Shown here: positions 9,059 to 18,328 of the stretch, in pieces
How the letters are laid out: every line of letters starts with the position of its first letter
Numbering within the stretch: position 1 is the first letter of the stretch
Assembly: GCF_000753735.1 (NCBI RefSeq)
Contig: NZ_JPIN01000001.1
Coordinates: 310,001-374,000 of the forward strand
DNA from: Pseudidiomarina atlantica
GTDB taxonomy: Bacteria > Pseudomonadota > Gammaproteobacteria > Enterobacterales > Alteromonadaceae
Direction of reading: 5' to 3'
DNA: 64,000 bases
Translations under genes and position numbers: made by a program
Notes under the pieces: generated by a model
What the model was told of the DNA's origin: nothing
Seen by the model: only the letters and a program-made list of their open reading frames with translations
Databases searched by the model: none

Positions 9059-10825
9059 TTAATTACGTTCGCCCAACGCAACACCTTCTCGACGCGGATC
9101 CGCCCCACCAAGAAGAGTCCCATCAGCCTCGATGGTGATGCCGTGTAGGCCACTGTTCAACCCTGTCACGCGCGCATCATGCCCCTTGCGTTTGAGTTTT
9201 GAAACCAGTTCAGCCATCGGCGTGTCTGCCTCTAACGCAGTGTAATTATTAAGGTTAGTAAAATGTGGCTGATCAATTGCTTGCTGCATGTTCATATTCC
9301 AATCCAGCAGTCCTATAAGTGTTTGCGCCACATAGTTGATAATACGTGCGCCGCCGGGTGAACCTACAACATGAATGAGTTGTTCACCAGAACGATCAAA
9401 GACCATGGTTGGCGACATCGAGCTACGCGGGCGCTTGCCGCCTTCGACACGGTTCGCTACTAAGGTACCGTTAACTTCAGGTACCAGCGAAAAGTCCGTC
9501 AACTGGTTATTGAGTAAGAAGCCACTTGCCATAACTGCAGAGCCAAAGCCCATTTCAATACTTGTTGTCATCGAAACAGCGTTACCCTGTGCATCAACGA
9601 TAGAAATATGGCTAGTGTTTGGAAATTCAGGCGACTGATCATCAGCATAGCTATAACTTGCAAACACGCCTGGTTGTGCCTGTGTTAAGTCGCTGGTTCC
9701 GATCAAGCGCGAACGCTCGGCCAAATAACTCTTTTCGAGTAAGTTTATCACCGGCACATCGACATAATCACTGTCGGCAATATAACGATTGCGATCAGCA
9801 AAAGCCAAGCGCGAAGCTTGCGTGAAGTGATGGACAGTTTCGATACTTTGCGGCTCCCATTGCGCAACTGGGAAATTTTCTAGTATTCCGAGAATCTGCA
9901 ATACCGTTAGACCGCCAGAGCTTGGTGGACCCATACCGCAAACTTTATAGGAGCGATAGCCATTACAAACAGGCTCGCGCACAACAGCTTCGTAGTTGGC
10001 AAGGTCTTCGGTGGTCAACAAACCAGGTGATACTTCACTGGACTGTACCGCTGCCACGATTTTTTCACCAACCGGACCACGATAGAAAGCATCTGTGCCT
10101 TGCTCCGCAATCAAGCGCAGCGCCCACGCTAACTCAGGATTTTGTTTAACTTCTCCCGCCTGCAAGGCTTGACCATTAGGATAAAAGTAGTCCGCGCTCG
10201 CTTGTAGCTTACGTAAGCCAGGGTTCAAATCCATCTCAAGTAGTTGCTCTAAGCGAGGTGACACTTCAAAGCCCGCTTCGGCAAGCTCGATCGTGCTCGT
10301 GAACAGTTCCTGCCATGGCCGTTCACCCCAACGTTTATGTGCAAGTTCTAGACCTTTTAAGACACCGGGTGTCCCCACTGAGCGACCGCCTACGACCGCA
10401 TCCCAAAATTGTTCTGGAGGTTGACCATTGGCATCCAAGAATAAATCGGGTCCCGCCGCGGTTGGCGCTTTTTCGCGCGCATCAATGGTGTATAGCGTTT
10501 GACTTGCGTTATCCCAGTACAAAATAAACGCGCCACCACCGATCCCCGATGACTGCGGCTCGGTCAAGGTTAACATCGCCTGAACCGCAACTGCGGCGTC
10601 GATTGCATCACCACCCTTGGCTAATATTTCACGGCCCGCAGCGGCTGCTTGCGGGGTTGCCGCTGCCACCATATATTCACTGGCGCGAACGGCTTGTTTA
10701 GCGATGATACCGGTTGCCGCTTCTGGTTCACGCTTATCGCGTTGCTGCTGATCACTAGGTTCACTACCACAAGCACTAAGGAGAGCTGTACTGAGCAGTG
10801 CGATTGCCCATGCATTGCGTGTCAT
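9059..10825 (-). CDS. ggt: Gamma-glutamyltransferase (lipoprotein)
   Basis: Cleaves or transfers gamma-glutamyl groups of glutathione in the periplasm. 588 residues, with a lipobox at the N-terminus (ALLSTALLSAC), so the enzyme is probably lipid-anchored. The precursor self-cleaves before the nucleophilic Thr of PNTSHISIVD; downstream GGKRPRSSMSPTMVF and VGSPGGARIINYV form the small-subunit substrate site. Upstream GIGGGAFILYW and MGPPSSGGLTVLQ are family hallmarks. It is a single gene, convergent with msrAB. With the exported MsrAB next door, thiol and redox handling in the envelope is a plausible shared theme, by inference. Confidence 0.93.
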   Translation of the reverse strand: MTRNAWAIALLSTALLSACGSEPSDQQQRDKREPEAATGIIAKQAVRASEYMVAAATPQAAAAGREILAKGGDAIDAAVAVQAMLTLTEPQSSGIGGGAFILYWDNASQTLYTIDAREKAPTAAGPDLFLDANGQPPEQFWDAVVGGRSVGTPGVLKGLELAHKRWGERPWQELFTSTIELAEAGFEVSPRLEQLLEMDLNPGLRKLQASADYFYPNGQALQAGEVKQNPELAWALRLIAEQGTDAFYRGPVGEKIVAAVQSSEVSPGLLTTEDLANYEAVVREPVCNGYRSYKVCGMGPPSSGGLTVLQILGILENFPVAQWEPQSIETVHHFTQASRLAFADRNRYIADSDYVDVPVINLLEKSYLAERSRLIGTSDLTQAQPGVFASYSYADDQSPEFPNTSHISIVDAQGNAVSMTTSIEMGFGSAVMASGFLLNNQLTDFSLVPEVNGTLVANRVEGGKRPRSSMSPTMVFDRSGEQLIHVVGSPGGARIINYVAQTLIGLLDWNMNMQQAIDQPHFTNLNNYTALEADTPMAELVSKLKRKGHDARVTGLNSGLHGITIEADGTLLGGADPRREGVALGERN

Positions 10826-10931
10826 ATCGGGGTCCTTTACTTCGACTCGGTGTGTTTACAGTATTAACGTATCACCCTATCATAATGCTCACGCTCATGA
10901 ATCACAATGTAGGAATCAATAAGTTAGACCT

Positions 10932-11525
10932 ATGTCGAATCGCTATCAAACACTGATTACCGCCTTGCTACTCGCCATTATTTCGATATGGGCGTATTTC
11001 TATCAGTTCGAAACTACCGGGCTACTAGATCGATTCGACTTTCATTATCCAGTCATCTGGCAAGAACCATGGCGTCTTGTGACTTCACACTTTATGCATC
11101 TGAGCCAGCCACATGTGCTGGCAAACGCTATTGCATTGGTGTTTATCACTTGGCTGTTTGTGCGCTTTTTTAGTGTGCGTACCTATTTAAACGCGCTGTT
11201 GGTGATAACGGTAACGACCAGTGTGCTGGTGTGGCTAAGTGGTTTTGAAGAACGTTTTGTGGGGCTATCTGCAGTTAATCACGGTATGCTGGCTATGGGC
11301 TTACTGTTGGAGTGGTTTGACCGCGAGCAACCGCGCTCAGGTTACTTGGTGATTGCTGCGGCGGCCATCTTAGTACTGAAGCTCGTGTTTGAACTGCTTG
11401 GTTGGTGGCAAAACACTTTGGTCGCAACGACTGACAAAGTTTGGCTACTACACAGCGCCGGAACGTTGAGCGGCATCCTTGCCTGGTGGCTACACCAACG
11501 ACGTCTCGCCAAACTTGCCAGTTGA
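10932..11525 (+). CDS. rrtA: Rhombosortase (rhomboid-like protease for GlyGly-CTERM proteins)
   Basis: Six-helix intramembrane serine protease, 197 residues, resembling the rhombosortase branch of the rhomboid family. It shows the early EPWRLVTSHFMHLSQPHVLANA segment, the active-site serine in GLSAVNHG (Ser113) and a later helix with WLLHSAGTLSG (candidate catalytic His174). Rhombosortases process surface proteins with a C-terminal Gly-Gly, hydrophobic and basic tail. No such tail was seen on proteins in this window, so its substrates must be elsewhere. It stands between divergent ggt and convergent comEA-like genes. Confidence 0.82.
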   Translation: MSNRYQTLITALLLAIISIWAYFYQFETTGLLDRFDFHYPVIWQEPWRLVTSHFMHLSQPHVLANAIALVFITWLFVRFFSVRTYLNALLVITVTTSVLVWLSGFEERFVGLSAVNHGMLAMGLLLEWFDREQPRSGYLVIAAAAILVLKLVFELLGWWQNTLVATTDKVWLLHSAGTLSGILAWWLHQRRLAKLAS

Positions 11526-11529
11526 TAAC

Positions 11530-11835
11530 TTAGAGTTTCATTTTTGCTTTATTGATTTCAAGCATTCGCGGGCCAATTCCTTTGACTTGCATAAGTTGAT
11601 TGATATCACTAAAGCCTCCTAACTTTTCACGCAACGCAATAATCGCTTCGGCTCTTTTCGTACCGACCCCCGTCAGTGCTGCCGAAAGTTCGGCGACCGA
11701 TGCGGTATTTAAATTAACAGTGACTTCTTGTGTTTGCGCGGCGGTTTGTTGACTCTGGTTCGGTACGGCGTGTGCTACCGGAAGCGTCGACAGAGCGCCA
11801 ATAAAAAGACTAAGTACTGCGGTTTTCCGTAACAT
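11530..11835 (-). CDS. comEA: ComEA-family exported helix-hairpin-helix DNA-binding protein
   Basis: 101 residues: a signal peptide (VLSLFIGALSTLPVAHA), a Gln/Thr-rich spacer, then a double helix-hairpin-helix from about residue 40 (VNLNTASVAELSAALTGVGT, then LMQVKGIGPRMLEINKAKM). Such single-domain periplasmic proteins bind DNA non-specifically and in competent gammaproteobacteria ratchet incoming DNA during transformation. It stands alone here and the gene ends 5 bases from the convergent rhombosortase gene. Other ComEA-like proteins have unknown roles, so a competence function is inferred. Confidence 0.82.
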   Translation of the reverse strand: MLRKTAVLSLFIGALSTLPVAHAVPNQSQQTAAQTQEVTVNLNTASVAELSAALTGVGTKRAEAIIALREKLGGFSDINQLMQVKGIGPRMLEINKAKMKL

Positions 11836-11883
11836 AACTAAGCTCCTTTAAAATCCTGCATGTGCAGTATCTGAAGCTTAGCT

Positions 11884-11911
11884 GGCGACACTATAAAGTG
11901 ATAGTGTCGCC
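11884..11911. repeat. Inverted repeat downstream of pyrF
   Basis: An 11-base perfect stem (GGCGACACTAT / ATAGTGTCGCC) with a 6-base loop lies 7 bases past the pyrF stop and before the comEA-like gene. It has no T-run, so it is terminator-like only by position. Confidence 0.45.
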
Positions 11912-11918
11912 GCTCGGA

Positions 11919-12617
11919 TTATGTTGTAAGAGAAGCTTGAATTGCAGTGAGCGCAGCAGCTGGATCAGGTGCTTGCGTAATCGGCCGACCAATCACAAGC
12001 ACTTGAATACCTTGCTGTGCCGCTTGCTCAGGTGTCATAACTCGGCGCTGATCACCTTGTTCACTACCGCTTGGCCGGATGCCCGGGGTGACTAAGACGA
12101 AATCTTTGCCGCACGCCTGTTGAATCATTGCTGCTTCTTGCGCTGAACAAACCACACCATCAAGACCTGCTGCTTGGGTCATTTTTGCAAGATGTAAGAC
12201 ATGTTCTGCTGGCGTTACGGTAATCCCTACTTCGGCTAGATCTTCTGCATTCATGCTGGTAAGCACAGTTACCGCAATCAATAACGGCGGATGCTCTAAA
12301 TCGCTCAACGCTTGTTTTGCTGCTTCCAACATGCGACGACCACCGCTGGCGTGAACGTTGACCATCCATACGCCGAGTTCAGCAGCTGCACGTACAGCTT
12401 TTGCAACTGTGTTCGGAATATCATGGAATTTTAAATCCAAAAAGACTTTAAAACCCAAGCCAATGACTTCACGAACAAACTCAGGGCCCGCTGCGGTAAA
12501 CAGCTCTTTGCCAATTTTCAAACCACACTGTCGCGGGTCTAATTGGTGAATCAGTGGCCATGCGTGCGCAGCGTCAGGGTAATCAAGAGCTACAAAAATA
12601 ATCGATGACTGCTTCAT
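11919..12617 (-). CDS. pyrF: Orotidine 5'-phosphate decarboxylase
   Basis: Last step of UMP synthesis, decarboxylating OMP. 232 residues. The catalytic D-x-K-x-x-D array is visible in [16 protein letters not shown], and the phosphate-binding end shows VTPGIRPSG and [11 protein letters not shown]. It follows lapB with no gap (the lapB stop is immediately before the ATG), the same lapA-lapB-pyrF order as in E. coli, and ends the long minus-strand operon. All key residues are present. Confidence 0.97.
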   Translation of the reverse strand: MKQSSIIFVALDYPDAAHAWPLIHQLDPRQCGLKIGKELFTAAGPEFVREVIGLGFKVFLDLKFHDIPNTVAKAVRAAAELGVWMVNVHASGGRRMLEAAKQALSDLEHPPLLIAVTVLTSMNAEDLAEVGITVTPAEHVLHLAKMTQAAGLDGVVCSAQEAAMIQQACGKDFVLVTPGIRPSGSEQGDQRRVMTPEQAAQQGIQVLVIGRPITQAPDPAAALTAIQASLTT

Positions 12618-13775
12618 TTAATCTCCATCGAGTCCGGTGATCGGTTTAATTTCACCCCAAGTGCGGCATGACGGGCAATGCCAATACAATGTAGAACCAG
12701 CAAAGCCACAGTGGCGACAGCGATATTTCGGACGTTGCTGCATCTGCTGCTGCACCAACCTTTGCAGCATTAACAGGCTGTCTCGCGCTTTACCTACATC
12801 AGCCGCACGAATATGAAAGTCCATCAATTTATGAAAGCCTTTCATCGTTGGGTTTCGCAATAGCGCCGCTTGCATAAAGCGTTCTGCTTCTTCAATGGTA
12901 CCCGCGGCGGCAACAGCTTCAGACAACAGCATGGCAGCTGAGGTTGAATTGGCCTCACTCACACACTGATGTAAATACTGCACAAAACCAGCTTCATCGC
13001 CTTGCGCTTTGTAACACGCTTGCAATGTCGGCAAAGCTTCAGAAATAAAAGCGGGGTCTGCGTCCTTAATGGTTTTCAAGATGCGTTGCGCTTTCTCGTA
13101 GTCGCCCTGCTCAAACCACATACGGCCTAATGACAGCGCCGCACGAATATTATCAGGGTCATGCTTGCGGGCTTTTTGATAAAACTTTTCTGTGATTGTC
13201 GGATCATCCTGTAAACTAGCTAGCTCACAATACAGTTGCGCAACTACCGGCTGGGCATTAGCGTCAATACGCGCTAACTTGAGAGCCACTTTTATCGCTT
13301 TATCCCACTCATGAGTCGCTTCATAGAGTTCTAATAAATGGCGCTGACAGGGCTCAGCAAACTCTTTGTCAGTTTGCAAAGCTAACAGCATTTCTTCAGC
13401 TCGATCGAAAATACCCGCAGCGAGATAATCCAAACCCAATTCAAACATCGCATGTCGACGTTGCTGTTCACTTATAGCAGGCCGCGATGTCAGGTTTTGG
13501 TGAATTTTAATCGCGCGATCAAATTCGCCTCGGCGGCGAAATAATTTTCCCAGCGCCCAATGCGTTTCGAGCGTATCAGAATCAACGTCTAATAGTTGAA
13601 TAAAGAGGTCAACCGCCTTATCGGGTTGATCAGACAGCAGTAAATTTAAACCCGTAACATATTGTTTTGAAAACTCTTCCTGTTCACGCCGTTCTTCATT
13701 ACGGACGCTATTACGCCCCATAAACCAGCCGTAAGCGGCGGCTACCGGCAATAACAGGAACAACAATTCAAGCAT
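12618..13775 (-). CDS. lapB: LapB (YciM), LPS assembly / LpxC-turnover regulator
   Basis: Inner-membrane anchored protein that controls LPS synthesis by promoting FtsH-dependent LpxC degradation. 385 residues. An N-terminal membrane helix (LELLFLLLPVAAAYGWFMG) is followed by a run of tetratricopeptide repeats from about residue 36 to 340. A C-terminal rubredoxin-like metal knuckle carries two Cys pairs (CRHCG and CPSC). The start overlaps the lapA end by 8 bases, matching the conserved lapA-lapB pair. Confidence 0.96.
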   Translation of the reverse strand: MLELLFLLLPVAAAYGWFMGRNSVRNEERREQEEFSKQYVTGLNLLLSDQPDKAVDLFIQLLDVDSDTLETHWALGKLFRRRGEFDRAIKIHQNLTSRPAISEQQRRHAMFELGLDYLAAGIFDRAEEMLLALQTDKEFAEPCQRHLLELYEATHEWDKAIKVALKLARIDANAQPVVAQLYCELASLQDDPTITEKFYQKARKHDPDNIRAALSLGRMWFEQGDYEKAQRILKTIKDADPAFISEALPTLQACYKAQGDEAGFVQYLHQCVSEANSTSAAMLLSEAVAAAGTIEEAERFMQAALLRNPTMKGFHKLMDFHIRAADVGKARDSLLMLQRLVQQQMQQRPKYRCRHCGFAGSTLYWHCPSCRTWGEIKPITGLDGD

Positions 13776-14031
13776 TAGGCGTTTCTCGTGCGCTTAGCTC
13801 TTTACGTAGTTTACGGTTCTCCGTTCGCAAACTGAGTTGCTTTCCAAGCATACTCAGAAGGCCGAGTAGAAATCCGATAAAAATAAATAAACCGGTAAGA
13901 ACAGCGACTGGAAGTGTGACTTCACCAACCAGAAAATCAAACGGGATCGCTTGCTTGTTCAGAGCACCGAAGGCTACGGCGATGAGAAAAAGAATCAGTA
14001 AAGGGAGACCAATTAATAAGAATCGCAACAT
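13768..14031 (-). CDS. lapA: LapA (YciS) small membrane protein
   Basis: 87-residue DUF1049 protein with two hydrophobic helices (LLIGLPLLILFLIAVAFGAL and VAVLTGLFIFIGFLLGLLSM) and a basic, coiled-coil-prone tail (LRTENRKLRKELSARE). It partners LapB in lipopolysaccharide assembly. I start it at the ATG at 14031, which has AAGGAAA just upstream; the longer frame would run into the terminator hairpin that separates it from ihfB. Confidence 0.92.
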   Translation of the reverse strand: MLRFLLIGLPLLILFLIAVAFGALNKQAIPFDFLVGEVTLPVAVLTGLFIFIGFLLGLLSMLGKQLSLRTENRKLRKELSARETPNA

Positions 14032-14066
14032 CGCATTTCCTTTTTGCTGTTCGCATGCGTAGCTAT

Positions 14067-14103
14067 AAAAAAACGGCATGCCATAACTATAGCATGCCGT
14101 TTT
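14067..14103 (-). terminator. Intrinsic terminator after ihfB, before lapA
   Basis: A perfect 11-base stem (AAACGGCATGC / GCATGCCGTTT) with a 10-base loop is followed on the minus strand by a run of seven T. It sits between ihfB and the lapA ribosome-binding site. lapAB-pyrF therefore needs read-through or a promoter of its own. Confidence 0.8.
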
Positions 14104-14130
14104 GCTGAACTCGACGCGAAAATCGTTCCG

Positions 14131-14415
14131 TTAACTTAGGTTATCTACGCGCTCACGTAGTTCCTTACCAGGTTTGAAATGGGGCACATGTTTGCCTTCA
14201 AGTTCAACCTTTTCACCTGTCTTCGGATTACGACCTATACGTGGTGCTCGATAGTGCAGTGAAAAACTTCCAAACCCCCGGATCTCGATACGATCTCCGC
14301 TGGCCAATTGCTGAGCCATTTGTTCGATAAGTTCTTTCACCGCATCCTCAACTTGACGCGGAGAAAGCTCTGGATACAACTTCGCTAACTGTAAAATCAG
14401 CTCCGATTTTGTCAT
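14131..14415 (-). CDS. ihfB: Integration host factor subunit beta
   Basis: DNA-bending nucleoid protein, partner of IhfA (also in this window). 94 residues, the usual length, with the minor-groove arm motif [20 protein letters not shown] and the conserved [10 protein letters not shown] use the ATG at 14415 (GAGGAG upstream), which aligns with the family N-terminus TKSELI. It follows rpsA by 47 bases as in E. coli. Confidence 0.97.
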   Translation of the reverse strand: MTKSELILQLAKLYPELSPRQVEDAVKELIEQMAQQLASGDRIEIRGFGSFSLHYRAPRIGRNPKTGEKVELEGKHVPHFKPGKELRERVDNLS

Positions 14416-14462
14416 CTTAAGCTCCTCTTTGTTTGCGTCGCTACCGAGCACACCAATAGTTC

Positions 14463-16139
14463 TTAGTCGTCGTTCTTAGCCGCTTTGAAGGCTTCTGCCA
14501 TCGCGTTGCTGAAGTCAGCTTCGTCTTGCTGCTTGTTCACGCTTTCGATAGCTTCTTTCTCTTCAACTTCGTCTTTAGCACGAATCGACAGGCTCAACGT
14601 ACGGTTCTTACGGTCAACGCCCATGAAGCGCGCTTCAACTTCGTCACCTACGTTCAGAACAGTTGTTGCATCTTCAATGCGATCGCGTGAGATATCAGCT
14701 ACACGGATGTAACCTTCTACGCTGTCAGCTAGTTCAACTTTAGCGCCCTTGGCATCGACTTCGATGACCTTACCAGTAACAATAGCACCTTTTTTGTTAG
14801 CTGCTAGGTAATTGTTGAACGGATCTTCTTCTAGCTGTTTAACACCTAGAGAAATACGCTCACGCTCAGCATCGACTTGCAGAACTACAGCAGTAATTTC
14901 TTCGCCTTTCTTGAAGTCACGTACCGCTTCTTCGCCTGGAGCATTCCAGCTAAGGTCTGACAAGTGAACCAAACCATCGATACCGCCATCAAGACCGATG
15001 AAGATGCCGAAGTCAGTGATTGACTTGATCTTACCTGATACTTTCTCGCCTTTGTTGAAGTTCTTCGCGAACTCTTCCCAAGGGTTAGGTTTGCACTGTT
15101 TCAGGCCAAGTGAAATACGACGACGTTCTTCGTCAATTTCGAGCACCATAACTTCAACCACGTCATCCAAGTTAACAACTTTAGATGGGTGAACGTTCTT
15201 GTTGGTCCAATCCATTTCAGATACGTGTACCAGACCTTCAACGCCTTCTTCGATTTCAACGAAGCAGCCGTAATCAGTTAAGTTAGTAACACGACCTTGC
15301 AGGCGGTGACCTTCAGGGTAACGCGCTGCGATATCTGACCATGGATCTTCGCCCAGCTGTTTCAAGCCAAGAGAAACACGAGTACGGTCACGGTCAAACT
15401 TCAATACTTTAACGTTGATTTCGTCACCAACATTAACGACTTCGCTAGGATGCTTCACGCGCTTCCAAGCCATGTCAGTGATGTGCAATAGACCGTCTAC
15501 GCCGCCCAAGTCAACGAACGCACCGTAGTCAGTAAGGTTCTTAACGATACCCTTAACTTCTTGGCCTTCTTGCAAGTTCTCAAGCAATTCTTCGCGCTCT
15601 GCACTGTTTTCAGTTTCGATAACAGCACGACGTGAAACCACAACGTTGTTGCGCTTCTGGTCAAGCTTGATAACTTTGAATTCGAGATCTTTGTTTTCGA
15701 GGTGGGTCGTTTCACGAACTGGACGAACGTCTACCAATGAACCTGGTAAGAACGCACGTACGCCACCTAAATCAACTGTGAAACCGCCTTTAACTTTACC
15801 GCTAATGATACCGGTAACAGTTTCTTGGTCTTCGTACGCTTTTTCGAGCACCAACCAAGCTTCGTGACGCTTCGCTTTCTCACGAGAAAGGATGGTCTCA
15901 CCAAAGCCGTCTTCAACTGCGTCAAGTGCTACGTCAACTTCGTCACCGACGTTGATTTCGATTTCACCTTCAGCGTTACGGAATTGCTCGACTGGGATTG
16001 CGCTTTCAGATTTCAGGCCGGCATCAACCAATACTACGTCACGGTTAATCGCAACTACAGTACCTTTAACAATCGAACCTGGGCGGGTTTCTACCTCTTT
16101 GAGGCTTTCTTCAAACAGCTGTGCAAAATTTTCTGTCAT
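14463..16139 (-). CDS. rpsA: 30S ribosomal protein S1
   Basis: Ribosomal mRNA-binding protein that helps unfold structured mRNA for initiation. 558 residues, with six S1 (OB-fold) repeats: two degenerate N-terminal ribosome-binding domains (from [20 protein letters not shown]) and four RNA-binding ones with repeated [18 protein letters not shown] and [20 protein letters not shown] motifs. The acidic tail is short. It follows cmk with a 107-base gap, the conserved cmk-rpsA-ihfB order. In E. coli it is autoregulated through its leader; I see no obvious terminator in that gap. Confidence 0.98.
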   Translation of the reverse strand: MTENFAQLFEESLKEVETRPGSIVKGTVVAINRDVVLVDAGLKSESAIPVEQFRNAEGEIEINVGDEVDVALDAVEDGFGETILSREKAKRHEAWLVLEKAYEDQETVTGIISGKVKGGFTVDLGGVRAFLPGSLVDVRPVRETTHLENKDLEFKVIKLDQKRNNVVVSRRAVIETENSAEREELLENLQEGQEVKGIVKNLTDYGAFVDLGGVDGLLHITDMAWKRVKHPSEVVNVGDEINVKVLKFDRDRTRVSLGLKQLGEDPWSDIAARYPEGHRLQGRVTNLTDYGCFVEIEEGVEGLVHVSEMDWTNKNVHPSKVVNLDDVVEVMVLEIDEERRRISLGLKQCKPNPWEEFAKNFNKGEKVSGKIKSITDFGIFIGLDGGIDGLVHLSDLSWNAPGEEAVRDFKKGEEITAVVLQVDAERERISLGVKQLEEDPFNNYLAANKKGAIVTGKVIEVDAKGAKVELADSVEGYIRVADISRDRIEDATTVLNVGDEVEARFMGVDRKNRTLSLSIRAKDEVEEKEAIESVNKQQDEADFSNAMAEAFKAAKNDD

Positions 16140-16246
16140 ATGAGTTAACTTACTTCAGTTAAGTACATCCACCAAACTTCCCGTGAGATGGGGTTGTGAA
16201 TATTCATCTGCAAGCATCCTTACTGCAGACCGCTAAGCTAGCAAAC

Positions 16247-16951
16247 TTAAGTGTTTGCTTTCTCAGAATGAGTTAGCTTGCCATGGGCAAACCGGAGAAT
16301 CTGGTCAACGACTTCGTCAATGGCCAGATTCGTTGAATCTAGTACCAGCGCATCGGCCGCTGGTTTCATCGGCGCTACCGCACGATTCGCATCGCGTTCA
16401 TCACGTTCTTCGATTTCGGCGATTAATTGGTCGATTTTAGCAGTAAAACCCTTCTCGAGCAATTGTTTGTAGCGGCGTTGCGCGCGTTCCTCGGCACTCG
16501 CGGTCAAAAATACTTTTACTGCTGCCGACGGAAACACGACTGTGCCCATATCACGACCATCAGCAATCAACCCTGGAAGCTCACGAAAAGCGCGTTGGCG
16601 GCGCAACAAAGCCTCGCGAACCCGCGGCAATGCTGCAATTTTGGATGCCATATTGCCTACTTCTTCGGTGCGAATTGTCATAGTGACATCTTCACCCTCA
16701 AGTATGATGTGGGTCAGTTGTTGTTCCTGCTCTACCTCGAACTTAACGTCAAGGTTCTGGGCCAGTGCTACAAGGCTTTCTTCGTCTTCAGCAGAAAAAT
16801 CGTGATGAATTGCTGCCAACGCAAGTACACGATAAATCGCACCGCTATCGAGTAAATGCCAGCCTAAGTTTTCTGCCAAAATGCGACTGACAGTACCTTT
16901 GCCAGCTCCACCTGGGCCATCAATAGTGATCACTGGAATCGTTTCGGTCAT
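16247..16951 (-). CDS. cmk: Cytidylate kinase
   Basis: Phosphorylates CMP and dCMP with ATP. 234 residues. The P-loop is GPGGAGKGT at the N-terminus; [13 protein letters not shown]-type sequence ([20 protein letters not shown]) is the substrate region and [10 protein letters not shown] the lid arginines. I chose the ATG at 16951 with AGAGGA upstream; the frame continues ten codons further but those lack family similarity. It sits between aroA and rpsA, as in many gammaproteobacteria. Confidence 0.96.
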   Translation of the reverse strand: MTETIPVITIDGPGGAGKGTVSRILAENLGWHLLDSGAIYRVLALAAIHHDFSAEDEESLVALAQNLDVKFEVEQEQQLTHIILEGEDVTMTIRTEEVGNMASKIAALPRVREALLRRQRAFRELPGLIADGRDMGTVVFPSAAVKVFLTASAEERAQRRYKQLLEKGFTAKIDQLIAEIEERDERDANRAVAPMKPAADALVLDSTNLAIDEVVDQILRFAHGKLTHSEKANT

Positions 16952-17047
16952 AGCATCCTCTAGCCAATAAAAGCGCCGCAATTATACGGATCTGGCAGAA
17001 AATTGCATCTTTATTAAGTGAATGTTTGACGACGTGTTACTGACAAT

Positions 17048-18328
17048 TCAGCGACAGAGCTGTTGCAGCACCGTGAAATATTCCGGATAAGTTTTCGCAC
17101 AACAGTCAGGATCTTCGATGCTGACGCCGGTTTCCGTGAACGCCAGCAACGAAAAACACATGGCCATACGGTGGTCATCATAGGTCGCTATTTGCGCATG
17201 CTGCAGATGCTGTGGCGGATCAATCACGAGATAATCGTCGCCCTCTTCAACCGTTGCCCCAGTTTTTCTCAGCTCGGTCGCCATCGCGTGCAGGCGATCG
17301 GTTTCTTTGATACGCCAGTTCGCGACGTTGCGGATACAGGTTCGACCTTGCGCGAACAACGCCAGTGGTGCGAAAGTCATGGCCGCATCGGGAATCGCAT
17401 TGAAGTCTGCATCTATGCCCTGCAAGCTGCCGCCTTCGACCACTGCAGATTCGTCATGCAAGGTAACCTTAGCTCCCATCTGCTGCAAAAAGTCAATAAA
17501 CTCGATATCGCCCTGAATACTGCTTTTGCCGATACCGTTGATGCGCAGTGGACCACCGCCTAACACGCCCGCCGCAAGCCAATAACTAGCTGCACTAGCA
17601 TCACCCTCAATCCAATAGCGTCCAGGTGAGCGATACAACTGTCCACCTTTAATACTAAAGCTTTGCCGGCCGTGGACTTGGATGTCGATACCAAAACTCG
17701 CCAGCATTGCTAGGGTAAGCTCTATGTACGGCCATGAGACCACCTCACCAACCAGCTCCAGCGTTGAGTCCTGCTGACACAGTGGTAACGCCATCAACAA
17801 CGCCGAGATATACTGACTGGAAGCACTGCCGTTCACCTGCACTGTGCCGCCAAGTAAAGAGGCTTCGATGGTGAGCGGTGGGAATCCGGCTTGCTGTTCA
17901 TAGCGAATTTGAGCACCACCGGATTGCAGCGCACTGACCAGATCACCAATGGGCCGTTCTTGCATACGTGCATCGCCCGTTAACCGCACTGGTTCCGACA
18001 AAGTTGCAGCCAACACTGCCGTCAACGGCCGCATTGCTGTGCCTGCATTGCCTAAGTACAACTCTTGCGGGTGCTGCGACCAAACTCCGCCGTTGCCCTT
18101 CACGTGCAAGGTTTCACGATCGATTTCTGTAATTTCAACGCCGAGCGCGCGCAATGCCTCGAGCATGCGGGCAGTGTCATCACTGCGTAGCATGTGGGTC
18201 AGTTCAGTGACTTGCCCTTGTGTGCACAAGGCTGCCATCAGTAAAGCACGATTCGCAATACTCTTTGAGCCCGGCAAATCGACCGTACCAGCGCACTGTT
18301 TAAAGCCTTTTAGCGAGAGGACTTGCAT
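17048..18328 (-). CDS. aroA: 5-enolpyruvylshikimate-3-phosphate synthase
   Basis: Sixth step of the shikimate pathway (PEP plus shikimate-3-phosphate). 426 residues, class I-like. Conserved stretches are PGSKSIANRALLMAAL, LGNAGTAMRPLTAVLA, ERPIGDLVSAL and, near the end, KETDRLHAMATELRKTGA and DDHRMAMCFSL. The glyphosate-sensitive GNAGTAMRPL loop is intact. The start overlaps the hisC stop by 19 bases, so translation is coupled to the aminotransferase. Confidence 0.97.
   Translation of the reverse strand: MQVLSLKGFKQCAGTVDLPGSKSIANRALLMAALCTQGQVTELTHMLRSDDTARMLEALRALGVEITEIDRETLHVKGNGGVWSQHPQELYLGNAGTAMRPLTAVLAATLSEPVRLTGDARMQERPIGDLVSALQSGGAQIRYEQQAGFPPLTIEASLLGGTVQVNGSASSQYISALLMALPLCQQDSTLELVGEVVSWPYIELTLAMLASFGIDIQVHGRQSFSIKGGQLYRSPGRYWIEGDASAASYWLAAGVLGGGPLRINGIGKSSIQGDIEFIDFLQQMGAKVTLHDESAVVEGGSLQGIDADFNAIPDAAMTFAPLALFAQGRTCIRNVANWRIKETDRLHAMATELRKTGATVEEGDDYLVIDPPQHLQHAQIATYDDHRMAMCFSLLAFTETGVSIEDPDCCAKTYPEYFTVLQQLCR

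Noticed and set aside
10621-10867. Overlapping small ORFs over the ggt start
   Set aside because: Frame-shifted or antisense reads of the signal-peptide region without coding signs.
15825-16148. Plus-strand ORFs opposite rpsA
   Set aside because: Antisense of the biased codons of a highly expressed gene; low-complexity Ser/Thr/Phe translations.
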